From Oegoconia quadripuncta (taxonomy: Eukaryota > Arthropoda > Insecta > Lepidoptera > Autostichidae), in contig OX438748.1 of the NCBI GenBank assembly GCA_949316235.1, positions 7,009,001 through 7,073,000 on the forward strand: DNA of 64,000 nucleotides, written 5' to 3'. Numbering within the stretch: position 1 is the stretch's first letter; every line of letters begins with the position of its first letter. Below, piece by piece: positions 1 through 10,807 of the stretch. The notes under the pieces were generated by a model. The model worked only from the letters and a program-made list of their open reading frames with translations, did no database searches and was not told where the DNA came from. Both the position numbers and the translations under genes were made by a program.

Positions 1-746
1 GGAACCGAAAACAAAAGTAAACGGTCGTACCACAAAGTCCTTAACAACAACATTGCTCGTATAGTTATTATGTTATTGAGGGATAGTTCCTAAACTATCA
101 CACTGGTAAACTTTGCTATTGAACTTCTTCCGAAATTTCGAGAGCAACCAGCTGTATCAATTTGTTTTAGAATAGAAATTTGTTTGTGTGCATGATTTTG
201 AGTGCAACTTTGGGTGTCTTTTAAAACAGAGTTCCTTCTAAATCTGCCTAAATCAATTAGTAGGGAAATATCACATTCTTGAATTAAATAAGAAATATTA
301 GTCTGGTCATATAATAAAAATAAGGACAGCTCTCTAGGTAAGTTTCTTTTACCGTAAGGAAAAAAATAGGCATACTTAAGGGAAATAGAACGCATCGGCT
401 TACTTAGGTAGTTTATTTTTATTTATTTTTTCAAAACCTAAATCGAATGAAGCGTTGTGTCATTTTATGGTGGCGTTTGTAGCCCATTCCACATAATTAC
501 ATCATTAAATTAAATAAATAAAGAAAAGTTGGAAAAAATATGTATTCCAAATAAATTTCGTATGATAGGAACCATATGAATCCCGCCAGTCGCATATCAA
601 TCTTCGGCCTGAGCGTGAGTTGATGATGGTTTTGAAACAAAAAAAAACTGCCTATGTCAGTAACTTCTATTTCACTAGCCTAATATGCCCTATTTTTTCT
701 TACGGTAAAAAAAAACTCATCCAGTATAATAAACAAAATAATATTT
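1..746. other. Non-coding stretch, nothing recognised
   Basis: AT-rich sequence with many stops in all frames. No exon-like stretch, RNA gene or repeat that I can match elsewhere in the window. Confidence 0.5.
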
Positions 747-920
747 AACCCCCGACGAAAAACGACGGGGGTTATGTGTCGCCATCAAGGCGTTGTGTTT
801 GTGTCCAATCTTTGTGCAGACGTATCTCAGTAATGTATAGAGCGATTTGAGTGCGGTTCTTTTATATTAAAGACAAAACGAGTGGACCGTTTGCTAGCCA
901 TGTTTGATGAAAATCGGTTA
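747..920 (+). repeat. Lepidopteran repeat with terminal hairpin (family H-pin)
   Basis: The stretch opens with a short hairpin (arm AACCCCCG at 747-754, pairing with CGGGGGTT at 766-773). It continues with text that recurs in opposite orientation at 35335-35455 and partly at 22165-22262, with shared words around 'tccggacaaagact' and 'cccgtcg'. This layout resembles a common lepidopteran non-autonomous repeat beginning with a CCCCG/CGGGG hairpin. The class is not certain; the hairpin could be a Helitron-type end, but no CTRR end was verified. Confidence 0.55.
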
Positions 921-1009
921 AGTTGTTTCGAAGATTAGCTTTTCACACAGTTGGTTTTGTTTATGTGAATGATTTAATCGCTGGTTTTCACGTGCTTTTT
1001 ATAGCAGAA

Positions 1010-1850
1010 CAGATGGCCTGCAACGGCTAATGTTCGGTCTCAACAAGATGTTGGTAACATCCAAGTGTGACCTTGATGCCCAGATCAACAGCAGGATCGG
1101 TGCGGCAGCTGCAGTATTTGGGAAGCTGCGTTTCAAGGTTTTCTGCTCACAGGACCTAAAGCTGGCCACCAATGTTTTAGTCTACATGGCGATTGTGCTG
1201 CCAAACCTCATATATTCCTCTGATTCGTGGAGTGCGTGTATACCATATACGTACGCTGGATCATTTCCACCTTAAGTGCCTACGTACCATCATGAAGATC
1301 AGGATGGTCCGACCGAGTGCGTAATACCGAAGTGCTGCGAAGAGCCAATGTCGGTGGCATTGAGGCCTATTTAATGCGTCGGCAGTTTCGGTGGTGTGGT
1401 CAGGTACCACGAATGGCAGATGAGAGAGGAGCGAAACGATCTTCTATTCTGAACTAGAGGAGGGCAAGCGAAAGCATGGCCGTCGACTTCTCAGATATTA
1501 GGATGTTCAGAAGCGACATATGAAAAGTTGCAACATAGAGCCACTTCGATGGGATGGTTTGGCAGCACAACGTCCTGAATGGCGCAAGGTATAGTGCATA
1601 ATAGAGTAAACGATTTCGAGGAGCAGCGTAAAGCTGACTTTAACGCTGAAACGCGTCCACCGGCTGCCATTCATTATCACTTCGTGGAAGGTGAGCTTAC
1701 GTGCCCACATTGCGCACCGCCGATAGATCTTTGCGGAGTTCACCGCAAAGATCTATATCTTATAGTATCTTCTATACTAGGGAAGGGCTATATCTCTGCA
1801 ATGGAATGTTTACGGGCTGATGATGATGAACTACTAACCTAACTACTGAC
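1010..1850 (+). pseudogene. Non-LTR retrotransposon (LINE) 3' coding relic
   Basis: Broken reading frames on the plus strand together resemble the C-terminal end of a LINE polyprotein. One piece reads [20 protein letters not shown] (about 1073-1132), the usual 'alignment of cloned strands' text after the reverse transcriptase. It is followed in other frames by [10 protein letters not shown] (about 1378-1407), a tail with KADFNAETRPPAAIHYHF (about 1627-1680) and a Cys-x2-Cys (CPHC) remnant. Frames shift at least twice and no catalytic YxDD region remains, so this is a 5'-truncated dead copy. The end (gctgatgatgatgaacta) resembles the tail of SINE family D at 55.7 kb, which suggests that this SINE borrowed the tail of a LINE of this type. 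Clade not assigned. Confidence 0.7.
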
Positions 1851-3260
1851 CGTCATAGTCTTAATTTTACGTTATTATTATTTACAGAAAATATTAATGA
1901 AAATTAATGTCAGTATTGTCCCATGTAGAATCGAAATATAACTTCTTAAGCCATGCTCTGATGTAATAATTATTGTTTGTCTAAAAATTAATTACAACAT
2001 CTTGAAACAATTTCAGTAGTACGGTTTATTCGTTTGCGTGATATTGGAATTGGTTTCAAAGTAAATTAATAATTGCAATAAACAGTATATTTCCATTAAT
2101 TAATAAAAACAAATAAGTAGGAATAGAGTTAATTCATTATGTTCGTTTTGTATTTGTTGTCAACATATTTATGCTAAATATGCACTACACTCCATAATAC
2201 CTTTTTTGCTTTCGCATCGGGCCCTGCCGTGCTTCACACCCCATAATACCTAGACTATAGTAGACACATAGTAGTTTCGTGGCTAACCTCTGGCTGTAGC
2301 AGAATACCAGTGTTTTACTCTGTTATTTGGTATAAAGTCACACACGGAGCTATTATCCTTTTCCATTACTGCGGTACACACATAAATTAGTTGTACATGT
2401 CTACTTTGTTACATTAGTTTTTAATCACGATACTTTTGTTTTGCATGTAAAGCATAGCTATGTGAGTAACTGTAATGCCAATAACGTTTTTATCTATCTA
2501 TCTAAAAGTTGTCAGTTTGACGATCCAAATCACGCCTCAAAATTATTCATTTTCAAGCCCACAAGTGAATGGTGAGTGTTTTGAGACCACTAATTTGGTA
2601 ACGATACTCTAACAGACTGATTGCCAGTGCTGTAGCAAAAGTAAACATCGATCATTGAACGAACTATCCATCGATTTTATAGTGTCTATAATGGATAAAT
2701 TGTTTACTTATAATAATGTAGAGTTGTTATGGTAGGCTTTGTATTCTATGTCATTGGTTCTGTACAAAATCCAACATTGCTTGCAAGAGGAGGTATAATA
2801 TCTTGGCAAGCTTTCCAATATCAGTGTATTAGCATAGTTTATGGAGTTGGCTCAGTTTGCCGCAAGAATTGTCTTATCTTAGAGATACGCCCCCTCCTTG
2901 AACATACGATTAGTCTTGTCTTCATATAAATCTACCAAAGTTGTTGCAGGTATTTATTATGTTCTATACAGAGTATATACAGGACAAATCGAAAATTATG
3001 GCGAATGCCCATGTCGTGGCAACACCAATATCAGTAAAGTTGGGAACTCCATTCTCGAAGTTGTCTATTTAGGATACAAGATCTGACTAGACAGGTCCTA
3101 CTTCGAGAGTGAGGCCAATCGTCTAATTTAACTCGGATAATACTCGTTCGGGAAATTGCGCAACGTCTTCTCGTCCGAAAGACCTCAGTGCTTGAAGAAT
3201 TTTTTTCAATGTGTGATACCAGTGATACCTTATGGTACTGAAACGGGTATTCTCACTATG
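1851..3260. other. Non-coding stretch, nothing recognised
   Basis: AT-rich; short open stretches at 2729-2929 and 2898-3086 show no family resemblance or exon borders. Confidence 0.45.
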
Positions 3261-3269
3261 GGCCTCATA

Positions 3270-3634
3270 ACAAAGCTCAGTCACGTAATTGAGCTATGAA
3301 GATGGCGATGCTCGGCGTTTCACTACGTGATCGAATGAGGAATTAAGATATCCGTTGGTGAAAGGACAGTTTCAGCAGAAATAACAAGTTGAAGTGGTAT
3401 TGGATAGGGCACATTGCTCGAAAAACTGATGGCCAGAGGGGCATTAAAGTTCTCGAGTGGAGACCACGCACCGGCAAGCGCAGCGTAGGGGGTCCACTTG
3501 CAAGGTCGACAGACAAATGCTGGACTCAGGTCGCTTCCAACCGGTCACTCAGAAATTCTATGGGAGAGGCCTATGTTCAGCAGTGGACAGCAGCAGTTCA
3601 TAAGATGGTGGTGATATTTTTTTATTATGATTGA
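3270..3634 (+). pseudogene. LINE C-terminal relic (WxGHIARxTDG type)
   Basis: Frames combine to text typical of the very end of a lepidopteran LINE polyprotein. LGVSLRDRMRN (about 3310-3342) sits in an interrupted frame, followed by LKWYWIGHIARKTDG, KVLEWRPRTGKRSVG and the terminal SLRNSMGEAYVQQWT (to about 3590). Stops lie between these blocks and no catalytic domain is present. A worse-preserved sibling is at 61560-61790. The copy is immediately followed by a SINE tail in opposite orientation. Confidence 0.75.
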
Positions 3635-3740
3635 CTGGATTCCATCACACCTGATGGAAAGTGACGATGTGGTCGAAGATGAAGCACGCGATCCCAGTAA
3701 ATGCCTATTCACTCTGTTCTTGAAGATTCCAAGGTTGTAG
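3612..3740 (-). repeat. SINE tail fragment, family E
   Basis: Starts with a T-rich run and reads 'cacacctgatggaaagtg', 'gacgatgtggtcgaagatga' and 'atgcctattcac'. Related copies are at 16080-16195, 38690-38830 and 44870-44960. The T-run marks the A-tail of an element lying on the minus strand. Confidence 0.65.
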
Positions 3741-5173
3741 GGAGATACACGGTATGAGTGCTGTTAGAGTGGCTAAATTTGGATTCAAAAAATTTTAAAA
3801 GAAGAACAAGGGTATAATAGAAGTCTTGTAAATTGTGTTTACCAACAATTTTCCGCAAGGTACTGTAGTGACATATACTTATTTGATACCTCACAATAGC
3901 AGCTACTGAATACAATAGAATAACACAATTTAGAAAATGGAGAGATCTTGAAATAGGGTGAGTGCAGTTTGATGTCAAATGCAGCACTGGTTTTGAGAGG
4001 AATCCAACGTGGAGTACCGGCTATGTAATTCGAATAGTTGTACAAGTTACGTAAATTCATATGAATTTACGAAACGAACAAATAAAATATAAATAGCTTT
4101 TTAATATTTTGAATAAATCTTGATTTTTATCAAACTAGACCAAGGAAATATGTTTTTGAGTGTCAATTCAGTAGACATTCTACATTTAGTTTAAGATGTA
4201 GGTAGTCGTTAATATTCAATGGTTTCAAAGAACTGAGGACCAAAACAAAGTTGTTGAGAAAGAAAAATAACTTCTATTCAAGCATCTACGCACATTTTTG
4301 TCCAAACGTTTTTTCAAAGTCAATAGGGTTTCACAATGTGACCAAATTCTTTATACAGTTGATGTTTTTATAATCCAGTAAAATACCTAATTTTTGTGGT
4401 GTAACTATCTATAATCTTAAAGTTCCATATTTTTTTGTGGAAGGATAGAGTACTCATCAGTAATAGAATAAAAATATTTTCTAATAATTCTGTAGCTTGC
4501 TATATGTATGTTATGACACCTACAATTTTAAAATAAAGTTACCAATGTGAACATCATTGCATCGTAGAAGAAGATCTATTAAAACAAATTTCTAAAAAAA
4601 TAATCAATGGCTACTTTATATTTTCCGAAAGTAGCTTAGTGAGTCGTGATATTTGCCCTCGGTGAAATTTTTATTAATATAAAGAGGTTATTAATCGATT
4701 TTTTTTGAAAACAGTTACAGGAACTCTAAGTACAGGTATTCAACGACGCAATCAAATTCACAGAGGTAATCTTAATTTAATAGTCTATATTTTATTACAA
4801 AATACCTACACTATATCTAAAGCAAGCTACCAATTTGTTGGGAAACATTTGTATTCTATCACTGATATGCATGTGCAGAAATCACGACTTTTAAGGTTAT
4901 TGGAAGTTAAAAGTGTATCCTTACTGGACCAATAGTGGCTCGTAACAAAATTTAAAAATAAAGGTACACGCGCTTTATTACCCCTGTCTCTCTCAGAATA
5001 TTTCACACAAAGTCCTAGAGCTAAACAGTTTGTTTCAGTTTCATCAGTGAAAACTATAAATATTAATATGAATCCTACTCATTTCTATGACATAATTATT
5101 CGTATTACTAACTAGTAATTACTAATAGTAAATTAATTAAAATAGTTAATCGAACATTTCATTCGAATAGTCA
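3741..5173. other. Non-coding stretch, nothing recognised
   Basis: Long AT-rich stretch with no supported gene or named repeat. Confidence 0.4.
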
Positions 5174-5344
5174 AATTATACTTCGTCGTTACATCCTCGA
5201 CATTTAAGTTCACCAGGTAGTCCACTCTTCTATGTACTAGGCATCAAGCACAATTTCAGAGCTGAAAATGCTAAAAAAAAAAAAGTACAAGTACCCTCCT
5301 CCCGCGCCCCCACCCGGCCCCGACTCGTGCGCCGAAACGTCATT
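5174..5344 (+). repeat. DIRS left inverted terminal repeat
   Basis: From about 5201 to 5344 this is the reverse complement of 10595-10739, including the homopurine/C-rich block around 'cccgcgcccccacccggccc'. The outermost 47 bp (5174-5220) instead match the reverse complement of 10415-10461 in the internal complementary region. Confidence 0.93.
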
Positions 5345-5800
5345 CGCTTTTTTTGTGCGGGCATCAAAGCATCGAAATTTTTTTCCTTACCAAAATTTTA
5401 AGTGAATATCTGTTGTATCGTGCGATATTACCGCGTGTGATTGTGTGGAGGTTTTTTCCGGGATGGGGAAACGGAAACATAAGAATTTCGACGAACATAT
5501 TAAAAGGAAAATAAGGCGCCTCGAAAGGCGACTTAGGATGCATCATAAATCTAGTGACGAAGGTTAGTGACGTGATTATTCATACTTTGTATTAATTTAC
5601 TGTTCTATTTATTCTTCCGACACACACGGAATCATCTCATATACTTATCTTGCGTAGTGCATGAACTACAATAAGTAGTCATACTTGGTCACATCGCCGG
5701 ATTTACAGAAATTTTTTTTTTTTTAATCTACCGCCCAATAACATTGGATTTACATCGACTGTTTCTTTAATACTTTTCTGGATACTTTGACTATTTTCAA
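5345..5800 (+). other. DIRS leader, 5' part
   Basis: Non-coding part of the element between the left terminal repeat and the tandem array. It contains a purine-rich stretch with several short frames but no recognisable domain; it may hold promoter or leader functions, which cannot be shown here. Confidence 0.5.
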
Positions 5801-6610
5801 TTATTACGCTATAGAAATATTTAACTTTACAATAGTATCTGAAGAATTTCAGCTCAGTTTTCCTATATTATAAAGAGAAATCTAGCTCGTTTGACTATGA
5901 ACGATGTTGCAAATTGTACTATGGCGAGATCATGGTCGTATATTATATAGAACCAGTATAAATTATTACGCTATAGAAATATTTAACTTTACAATAGTAT
6001 CTGAAGAATTTCAGCTCAGTTATGCTTTATTATAATGAGAAATTTAGCTCGTTTGACTGTGAACGATGATGCAAATCGTACTATGACGAGATCATGGTCG
6101 CATATTATATAGAACCAGTATAAATTATTACGCTATAGAAATACTTAACTTTACAATAGTATCTGAAGAATTTCAGCTCAGTTATGCTATATTATAATGA
6201 GAAATTTAGCTCGTTTGACTATGAACGATGATGCAAATCGTACCATGGCGAGATCATGGTCGTATATTATATAGAACCAGTATAAATTATTACGCTATAG
6301 AAATACTTAACTTTACAATAGTATCTGAAGAATTTCAGCTCAGTTATGCTTTATTATAATGAGAAACTTAGCTCGTTTGACTGTGAACGATGATGCAAAT
6401 CGTACTATGACGAGATCATGGTCGCATATTATATAGAACCAGTATAAATTATTACGCTATAGAAATACTTAACTTTACAATAGTATCTGAAGAATTTCAG
6501 CTCAGTTATGCTATATTATAATGAGAAATTTAGCTCATTTGACTATGAACGATGATGCAAATCGTACTATGGCGAGATCATGGTCGCATATTATATAGAA
6601 CCAGTATAAA
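5801..6610 (+). repeat. Five tandem 162 bp repeats in the DIRS leader
   Basis: Units begin with TTATTACGCTATAG at 5801, 5963, 6125, 6287 and 6449, exactly 162 bp apart, and the last ends near 6610. Unit 1 is the most divergent. Units 2 and 4 share variants (gactgtgaacg, atgctttatt, gacgagatcatggtcgcat) and units 3 and 5 share others (gactatgaacg, atgctatatt), so the array grew at least once by a 324 bp dimer duplication. Although 162 is a multiple of three, stops occur in the frames, so no coding role is apparent. Downstream (6620-6760) shorter decayed relatives of the 'tatgacgagatcatggtc' core continue. Confidence 0.92.
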
Positions 6611-6749
6611 TTTATTTAACGTGGTACTATGACGAGATTATAGTCAAACGTATTCTTACCAATGAATACTACGGCGCGACCGTAGTTGCATACTTTCCTA
6701 TCTAGTACTGTGACGTGATTACAGTCAAAATGTCATGCCGTGATCATGA

Positions 6750-7364
6750 CTTTGGTATCCTGTACTTACAGAATCAGCAAGTCCGAGGGCCTCTTGCTCA
6801 AGATATAGAAGTCCAAGTCCGGTACCCTTATCTATTAGCTCAGATAATGCGGGCTTAAGCCCTATCATGCGGTCAGCCATAACCGTGGTCGATTACGACA
6901 TAAACAAGACGAGAGATGCCACAGGGGATCCACCCGACTTACCAGCTGGCCAAGCTCGCGTAACTGATCTCCCGGCGACAGCAGACCAGTCTTCAACTGA
7001 AAGACCGGTAGCCGCCTCAGTCGAGCCATCAACTTCTACGGCTTTACCAAGAAATATTTTAGAGGCGTTAGGCGATTCGAAGGTTAAACAGGAACTCTTC
7101 GGATCCAAAATCCATGATGACGTCTCTAAACGCTGGGGTCGGATATTATTGGAAGGTCTGAATAAGGACCAAAGTAAAGCAATTACAGATAAATTGCTGA
7201 TACCGGAGAATTTTCAGCTTGTGAAGGCGCCTAAATTGAATCCTGAAATTTCGGCTGTTCTAACAGAATCCGCTAGGAACAGGGATAAGCGCTTAGAGAA
7301 AGCTCAGCAACATCTGGGGCTAGGTATAGCCGGCCTTACTAGTGTCACGTCGAAGCTTATATAG
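6750..7364 (+). pseudogene. DIRS gag-like ORF
   Basis: The frame is open from 6750 (just after a TGA) to a stop at 7362-7364. The first ATG is at 6867 and gives 165 residues. Upstream of it the same frame reads a Ser/Arg/Pro-rich stretch (SRYRSPSPVPLSISSDNAG), typical of DIRS gag N-termini, so the original start was probably further 5' or made by splicing. The C-terminal half holds a helical segment (ILEALGDSKV, then RWGRILLEGLNKDQ, then LNPEISAVLTESARNRDKR) that matches the conserved DIRS gag core. The product would be the structural RNA-binding protein of the element. Followed by decayed sequence up to the RT. Confidence 0.75.
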
Positions 7365-7469
7365 ACAAAATCGAGCTTATTAAAAAGCTTTCCGAAATCG
7401 TTATCCGACTCCGTCGAAAGCAGCAGTTCCCAAATTAACGCCCAAAACCCAAATAGAGGTGAGCAGTCA

Positions 7470-8214
7470 CACAGGCCGATTAAAATATTTTATTGATAAT
7501 TGGAGATCCATTACAAGTGATCCTGTTATTTTACAGATCGTATCTGGTTATAAGATACCTTTTAATCGGCCAGTTACTCAAATAACAGAACCTGTTAATA
7601 ATGAATTTTGACTTTCAGAGAAACATAATTTGAATTTAGAGATCTCAAAGTTAACCCAAACTAAAGCCATTTTGCCATGTGCTGATAAACCGGTCAGTTC
7701 ATATCTAAGATATTTCTCACACCAAAAAGTGACGGTGAACATAGATGCATACTTATTTGAAAGCATTAAATAAGTGTGTCGAAACACAACACTTTAAAAT
7801 GGAGGACATTCGTACAGCCACGAAATTAATGTCCCCGTCGTGTTTTATGGCAAATATCGATCTCAAAGATACATATTTTTTAATATCGGTGCATCCTTAC
7901 TATCGGAAGTTTTTAAGATTTAAATTCAACGGCCAAACTTATGAATTTCAGTGCCTTCTGTTTGGTCTACGATCAGCCCCATATGTCTTAACCAAGTTGC
8001 TGAAGCCGGTTTACCTTTCCTTAGGAGTAAAGGGTTACTCTTAGTCGTATATTTGGATGATATTTTGTGTCTGGGGTATTCGTATAGGGATTGCCAAAAT
8101 TGTGTTTCTGAAACAGTAAACGTATTACACTTTCTGGGGCTGGCAATTAATACCAAAAGGAGCCACTTGTTACCAAGTCAAATTTGTACGTTCTTAGGAT
8201 TCGAACTGAATTAA
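7470..8214 (+). pseudogene. DIRS reverse transcriptase domain (decayed)
   Basis: Reads GRLKYFIDNWRSITSDPVI at about 7474, the usual DIRS RT entry, then after a stop near 7610 the fingers region. Next come HFKMEDIRTATKLMSP and FMANIDLKDTYFLISV, carrying the first catalytic Asp, and FLRFKFNGQTYEFQCLLFG (about 7910-7970). A frame change near 8000 is followed by LVVYLDDILCL (about 8043-8075) with the intact YLDD active-site motif, LGLAINTKRSH and FLGFELN. At least one stop and two frame changes break it. It would copy the element's RNA into DNA. Confidence 0.87.
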
Positions 8215-8296
8215 ATTGACATGAATATGGGCTTACCCTTAAACAAGCGTAATAAATTTTTTATCTCTTGTTAAAGACATATCAAAAAAGAATATT

Positions 8297-9177
8297 TTGA
8301 CGATTAGGGAGTTCGCTCAATTCGTCGGTGTCCTCACCTCAGCTTGTCCAGCCATTGCCTACGGTTGGGTATACACAAAACGTTTTGAAAGTGAGAAATA
8401 TCGAGCATTACAACGATCTAATGATGATTATGACAAGAAAATGGCCATTAGTAAAGCTTTACTACCTGATTTTACATGGTGGGAAGGACATATTATGTCT
8501 TCTAAGAATCCTTTGCGTCGCGATCAAAAGGCTTTAGAAATTTTTTCAGACGCCTCCTTATCAGGGTGGGGCGTAATGTGTAACAGGGAGCGTGCCAGCG
8601 GATTTCGGGAATATTCCATATAAATTTTTAAGAGCTTAAAGCGGCTCTTATGGGTCTAAAATGTTCTGCAAGCGAAATGCACGATTCAGAAATTTTACTT
8701 CGTATCGATAACACTGTAGCTATTTCATATATTAACAGAATGGGTGGCGTACAGTATAATCATTTAAATGATATTACACGCGAGATATAGTTATTTTGCG
8801 AAGAGCGTCGACTGTATATTTTCACATCATATATTAGATCGAAAGACAACACCGAAGCTGACGAGGAGTCGAGACGCACCAATATTGATGCGGAATGGGA
8901 TCTCTCACAGACTGTCTTTAGAGACATCGTAAGCAACTTTGGGCAGCCTGAGATAGAACTCTTCGCATCTCGTTTGAACAACAAATGCTCTAAGTACATA
9001 ACGTGGAAACGAGACCCGTTCGCCTTCAATATTGACGTGTTTACACTGGATTGGAGTAATTATTACTTTTACGCCTTCCCACCATTCTCACTTATTCTCA
9101 AATGTCTGCGTAAAATTGTCGACGACGAAGCCACAGGCATCATGGTTGTGCCTTTCTGGCCAAGTCAACCATGGTAG
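8297..9177 (+). pseudogene. DIRS RNase H and MT-like region (decayed)
   Basis: The first part (8297-8623) reads TIREFAQFVGVLTSACPAIAYG, then IFSDASLSGWGVMCN with the first RNase H Asp. After a frame break it continues as LLRIDNTVAISYINRMGG (about 8695-8750) and, past an in-frame TAG near 8788, as RSKDNTEADEESR. The 3' part reads ELFASRLNNKCSKYITW, VFTLDWSNYYFYAFPPFSLI and VVPFWPSQPW, which is the conserved DIRS segment often described as the methyltransferase-like (MT) region. A stop follows at 9175-9177. Confidence 0.8.
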
Positions 9178-9363
9178 CCATTGCTCCATTCACTGGCGTG
9201 CAAAGACCCTGTGTATTTTCATCCCGACAACTGATAACTGATTACTGATGTCTCCTTTCAGAGAACCGCATCCCTTTTGGAGAACCCTTATCCTGGTGTC
9301 GTGCCAATTATCAGGGAAGCGTATAGGTGACGATCACTCAAGCCAGATACAGTAGATATTATA

Positions 9364-10314
9364 GTGTCTTCCCTTTCAGTAAATTCCCTAAAACAATACA
9401 ATGTGACATTGAAAAAGTGGTGGCAATTTTCCATTGCAGAAAATATTGACTGTTATGCAAATTATGCAACCGTTCCTCAAATTCTTGAATTTCTAACAAT
9501 TCAATATAATAAGGGAGCAAGCTACTCTAGCTTGAACACTTACCGTTCTGCCCTCAGTATAATATTTGGCAAATGGTTCAGTGAGAATGACCAAGTGATA
9601 AGGTTTATGAAAGGCGTCTTTAAGCAAAGACCTGCTTTTCCGAGGTATCAATTTACGTGGGATCCTAAGTTAGTTCTTGATTTTGTAGGAAATCTATATC
9701 CAAACGATAGTTTTTCTTTAGATAGAATTTGTAAAAAGACAGCGTGTCTGCTTGCATTATCTTCAGGACAACGGGTCCAGACCCTATCCCTTATTAAATT
9801 GTCTTGCATTACATTTAATCAAGACATTATTGAAATAATAATCTTTTATTATTATTTCAATAATTAAATAAATTTGATTAAAACTTCGGCACCTGGTCGG
9901 CTAATGCCACATCTTATTATTCCTTTCTTCCCGATCAGGGAAGAGATTTGTCCTGCAAAGGCACTTACGTCATATATTGAGATTACGAAACAGTTCCGAA
10001 TGAACTCTAATACTGACCGTTTATTCCTCACGACTAAAAAGCCGATACTTAACGCAAGTTCCTCAACCATCAGTCGATGGATCAAGGGGATAATGGAAGA
10101 AAGCGGCATAGATACTGACACCTTTTCTGCCCATAGCACTCGTCACGCTTCTACGTCGGCAGCCCACCGTAAAGACGTGTCTAACGAACTAATTAAGAGA
10201 ACCGCAGGTTGGACGGGCACCTCCATTGTTTTCGCAAAATTTTACAATCGGTCTCTCTTGATGAATGACGGAGAAAGTGCATTTGCAGAAGCAGTATTTG
10301 ATTGTAATAATTAA
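9364..10314 (+). pseudogene. DIRS tyrosine recombinase, interrupted by a palindromic insertion
   Basis: The N-terminal core-binding part (9364-9720) has SLNTYRSALSIIFG. The catalytic part has LSSGQRVQTLSLI (first Arg, about 9760-9795), then after the interruption at 9826-9873 TSAPGRLMPHLIIPFF. The HSTRHASTSAAH box (HxxRH motif) is at about 10132-10167, GWTGTSIVFAKFYNR (catalytic Tyr) at about 10210-10250, and the stop at 10312-10314. All expected catalytic residues are visible, but a perfect hairpin insertion shifts the protein into a stop near 9865. The enzyme would integrate the circular DNA form of the element. Confidence 0.88.
9826..9864. repeat. Perfect 17 bp inverted repeat breaking the recombinase frame
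   Basis: Arm ATTATTGAAATAATAAT at 9826-9842, a 5 nt spacer CTTTT, then its exact reverse complement at 9848-9864. It sits where the recombinase frame is lost, so it is probably a secondary rearrangement (templated inverted duplication). Confidence 0.85.
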
Positions 10315-10414
10315 TATTATAATAATAATTAAGATACGTAGTTTGATAAAATAAAAGTTGATTGTCAAACGTATAACCAATGTTCTAATGTTATTTCGCA
10401 AACGCGCTAAACAT

Positions 10415-10534
10415 CTACCTGGTGAACTTAAATGTCGAGGATGTAACGACGAAGTATAATTAAAGGTTAAACAAACTTACCTAAGTGAAGTTTGACCATA
10501 ATTATATGAGTCGTTACATCCGAAGGCATTTAAG
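10415..10534 (+). repeat. DIRS internal complementary region
   Basis: The left half (10415-10461) is the exact reverse complement of 5174-5220. The right half (about 10462-10534) is the reverse complement of about 10731-10803. The two halves abut, so this region could serve as a splint that brings both element ends together during circle formation, as proposed for DIRS1. Confidence 0.92.
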
Positions 10535-10594
10535 AACCCTCCCATAACCCATATCCCCCACATAAGTTTGCGAAATACCAGTAAACTCTAAAGA

Positions 10595-10807
10595 AATGAC
10601 GTTTCGGCGCACGAGTCGGGGCCGGGTGGGGGCGCGGGAGGAGGGTACTTGTACTTTTTTTTTTTTTAGCATTTTCAGCTCTGAAATTGTGCTTGATGCC
10701 TAGTACATAGAAGAGTGGACTACCTGGTGAACTTAAATGCCTTCGGATGTAACGACTCATATAATTATGGTCAAACTTCACTTAGGTAAGTTTGTTTAAC
10801 CTTTAAT
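10595..10807 (+). repeat. DIRS right inverted terminal repeat
   Basis: 10595-10739 is an inverted match to the left repeat, including the G-rich block and a T-run. The outer part (10740-10807) differs from the left end and instead matches the right half of the internal complementary region. Confidence 0.92.

Larger units (their letters stand above)
5174..10807 (+). mobile_element. DIRS-type tyrosine-recombinase retrotransposon, full architecture, coding regions decayed
   Basis: The element is bounded by inverted terminal repeats (5174-5344 and 10595-10807). Just inside the right one is an internal complementary region (10415-10534) whose two halves are complementary to the outer ends of the left and right repeats. 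Between them lie, in order: a leader with five 162 bp tandem repeats, a gag-like frame, RT, RNase H with a DIRS 'MT-like' region, and a tyrosine recombinase. This order and the split-complement ends are hallmarks of the DIRS order, which integrates through a circular intermediate using a tyrosine recombinase instead of a DDE integrase. Stops and frame breaks in gag/RT/RH/YR show that this copy cannot move by itself. No target duplication is seen, as expected. It is a sense-oriented insertion upstream of the first visible receptor exon. Confidence 0.93.

Noticed and set aside
5801..6610. Regular repeats as a CRISPR-like array
   Set aside because: Units are 162 bp, near identical along their whole length with no unique spacers, in an animal genome and inside a retroelement.
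5174..10807. Gypsy/Copia LTR retrotransposon
   Set aside because: Terminal repeats are inverted, not direct; there is a tyrosine recombinase instead of a DDE integrase and no protease text.
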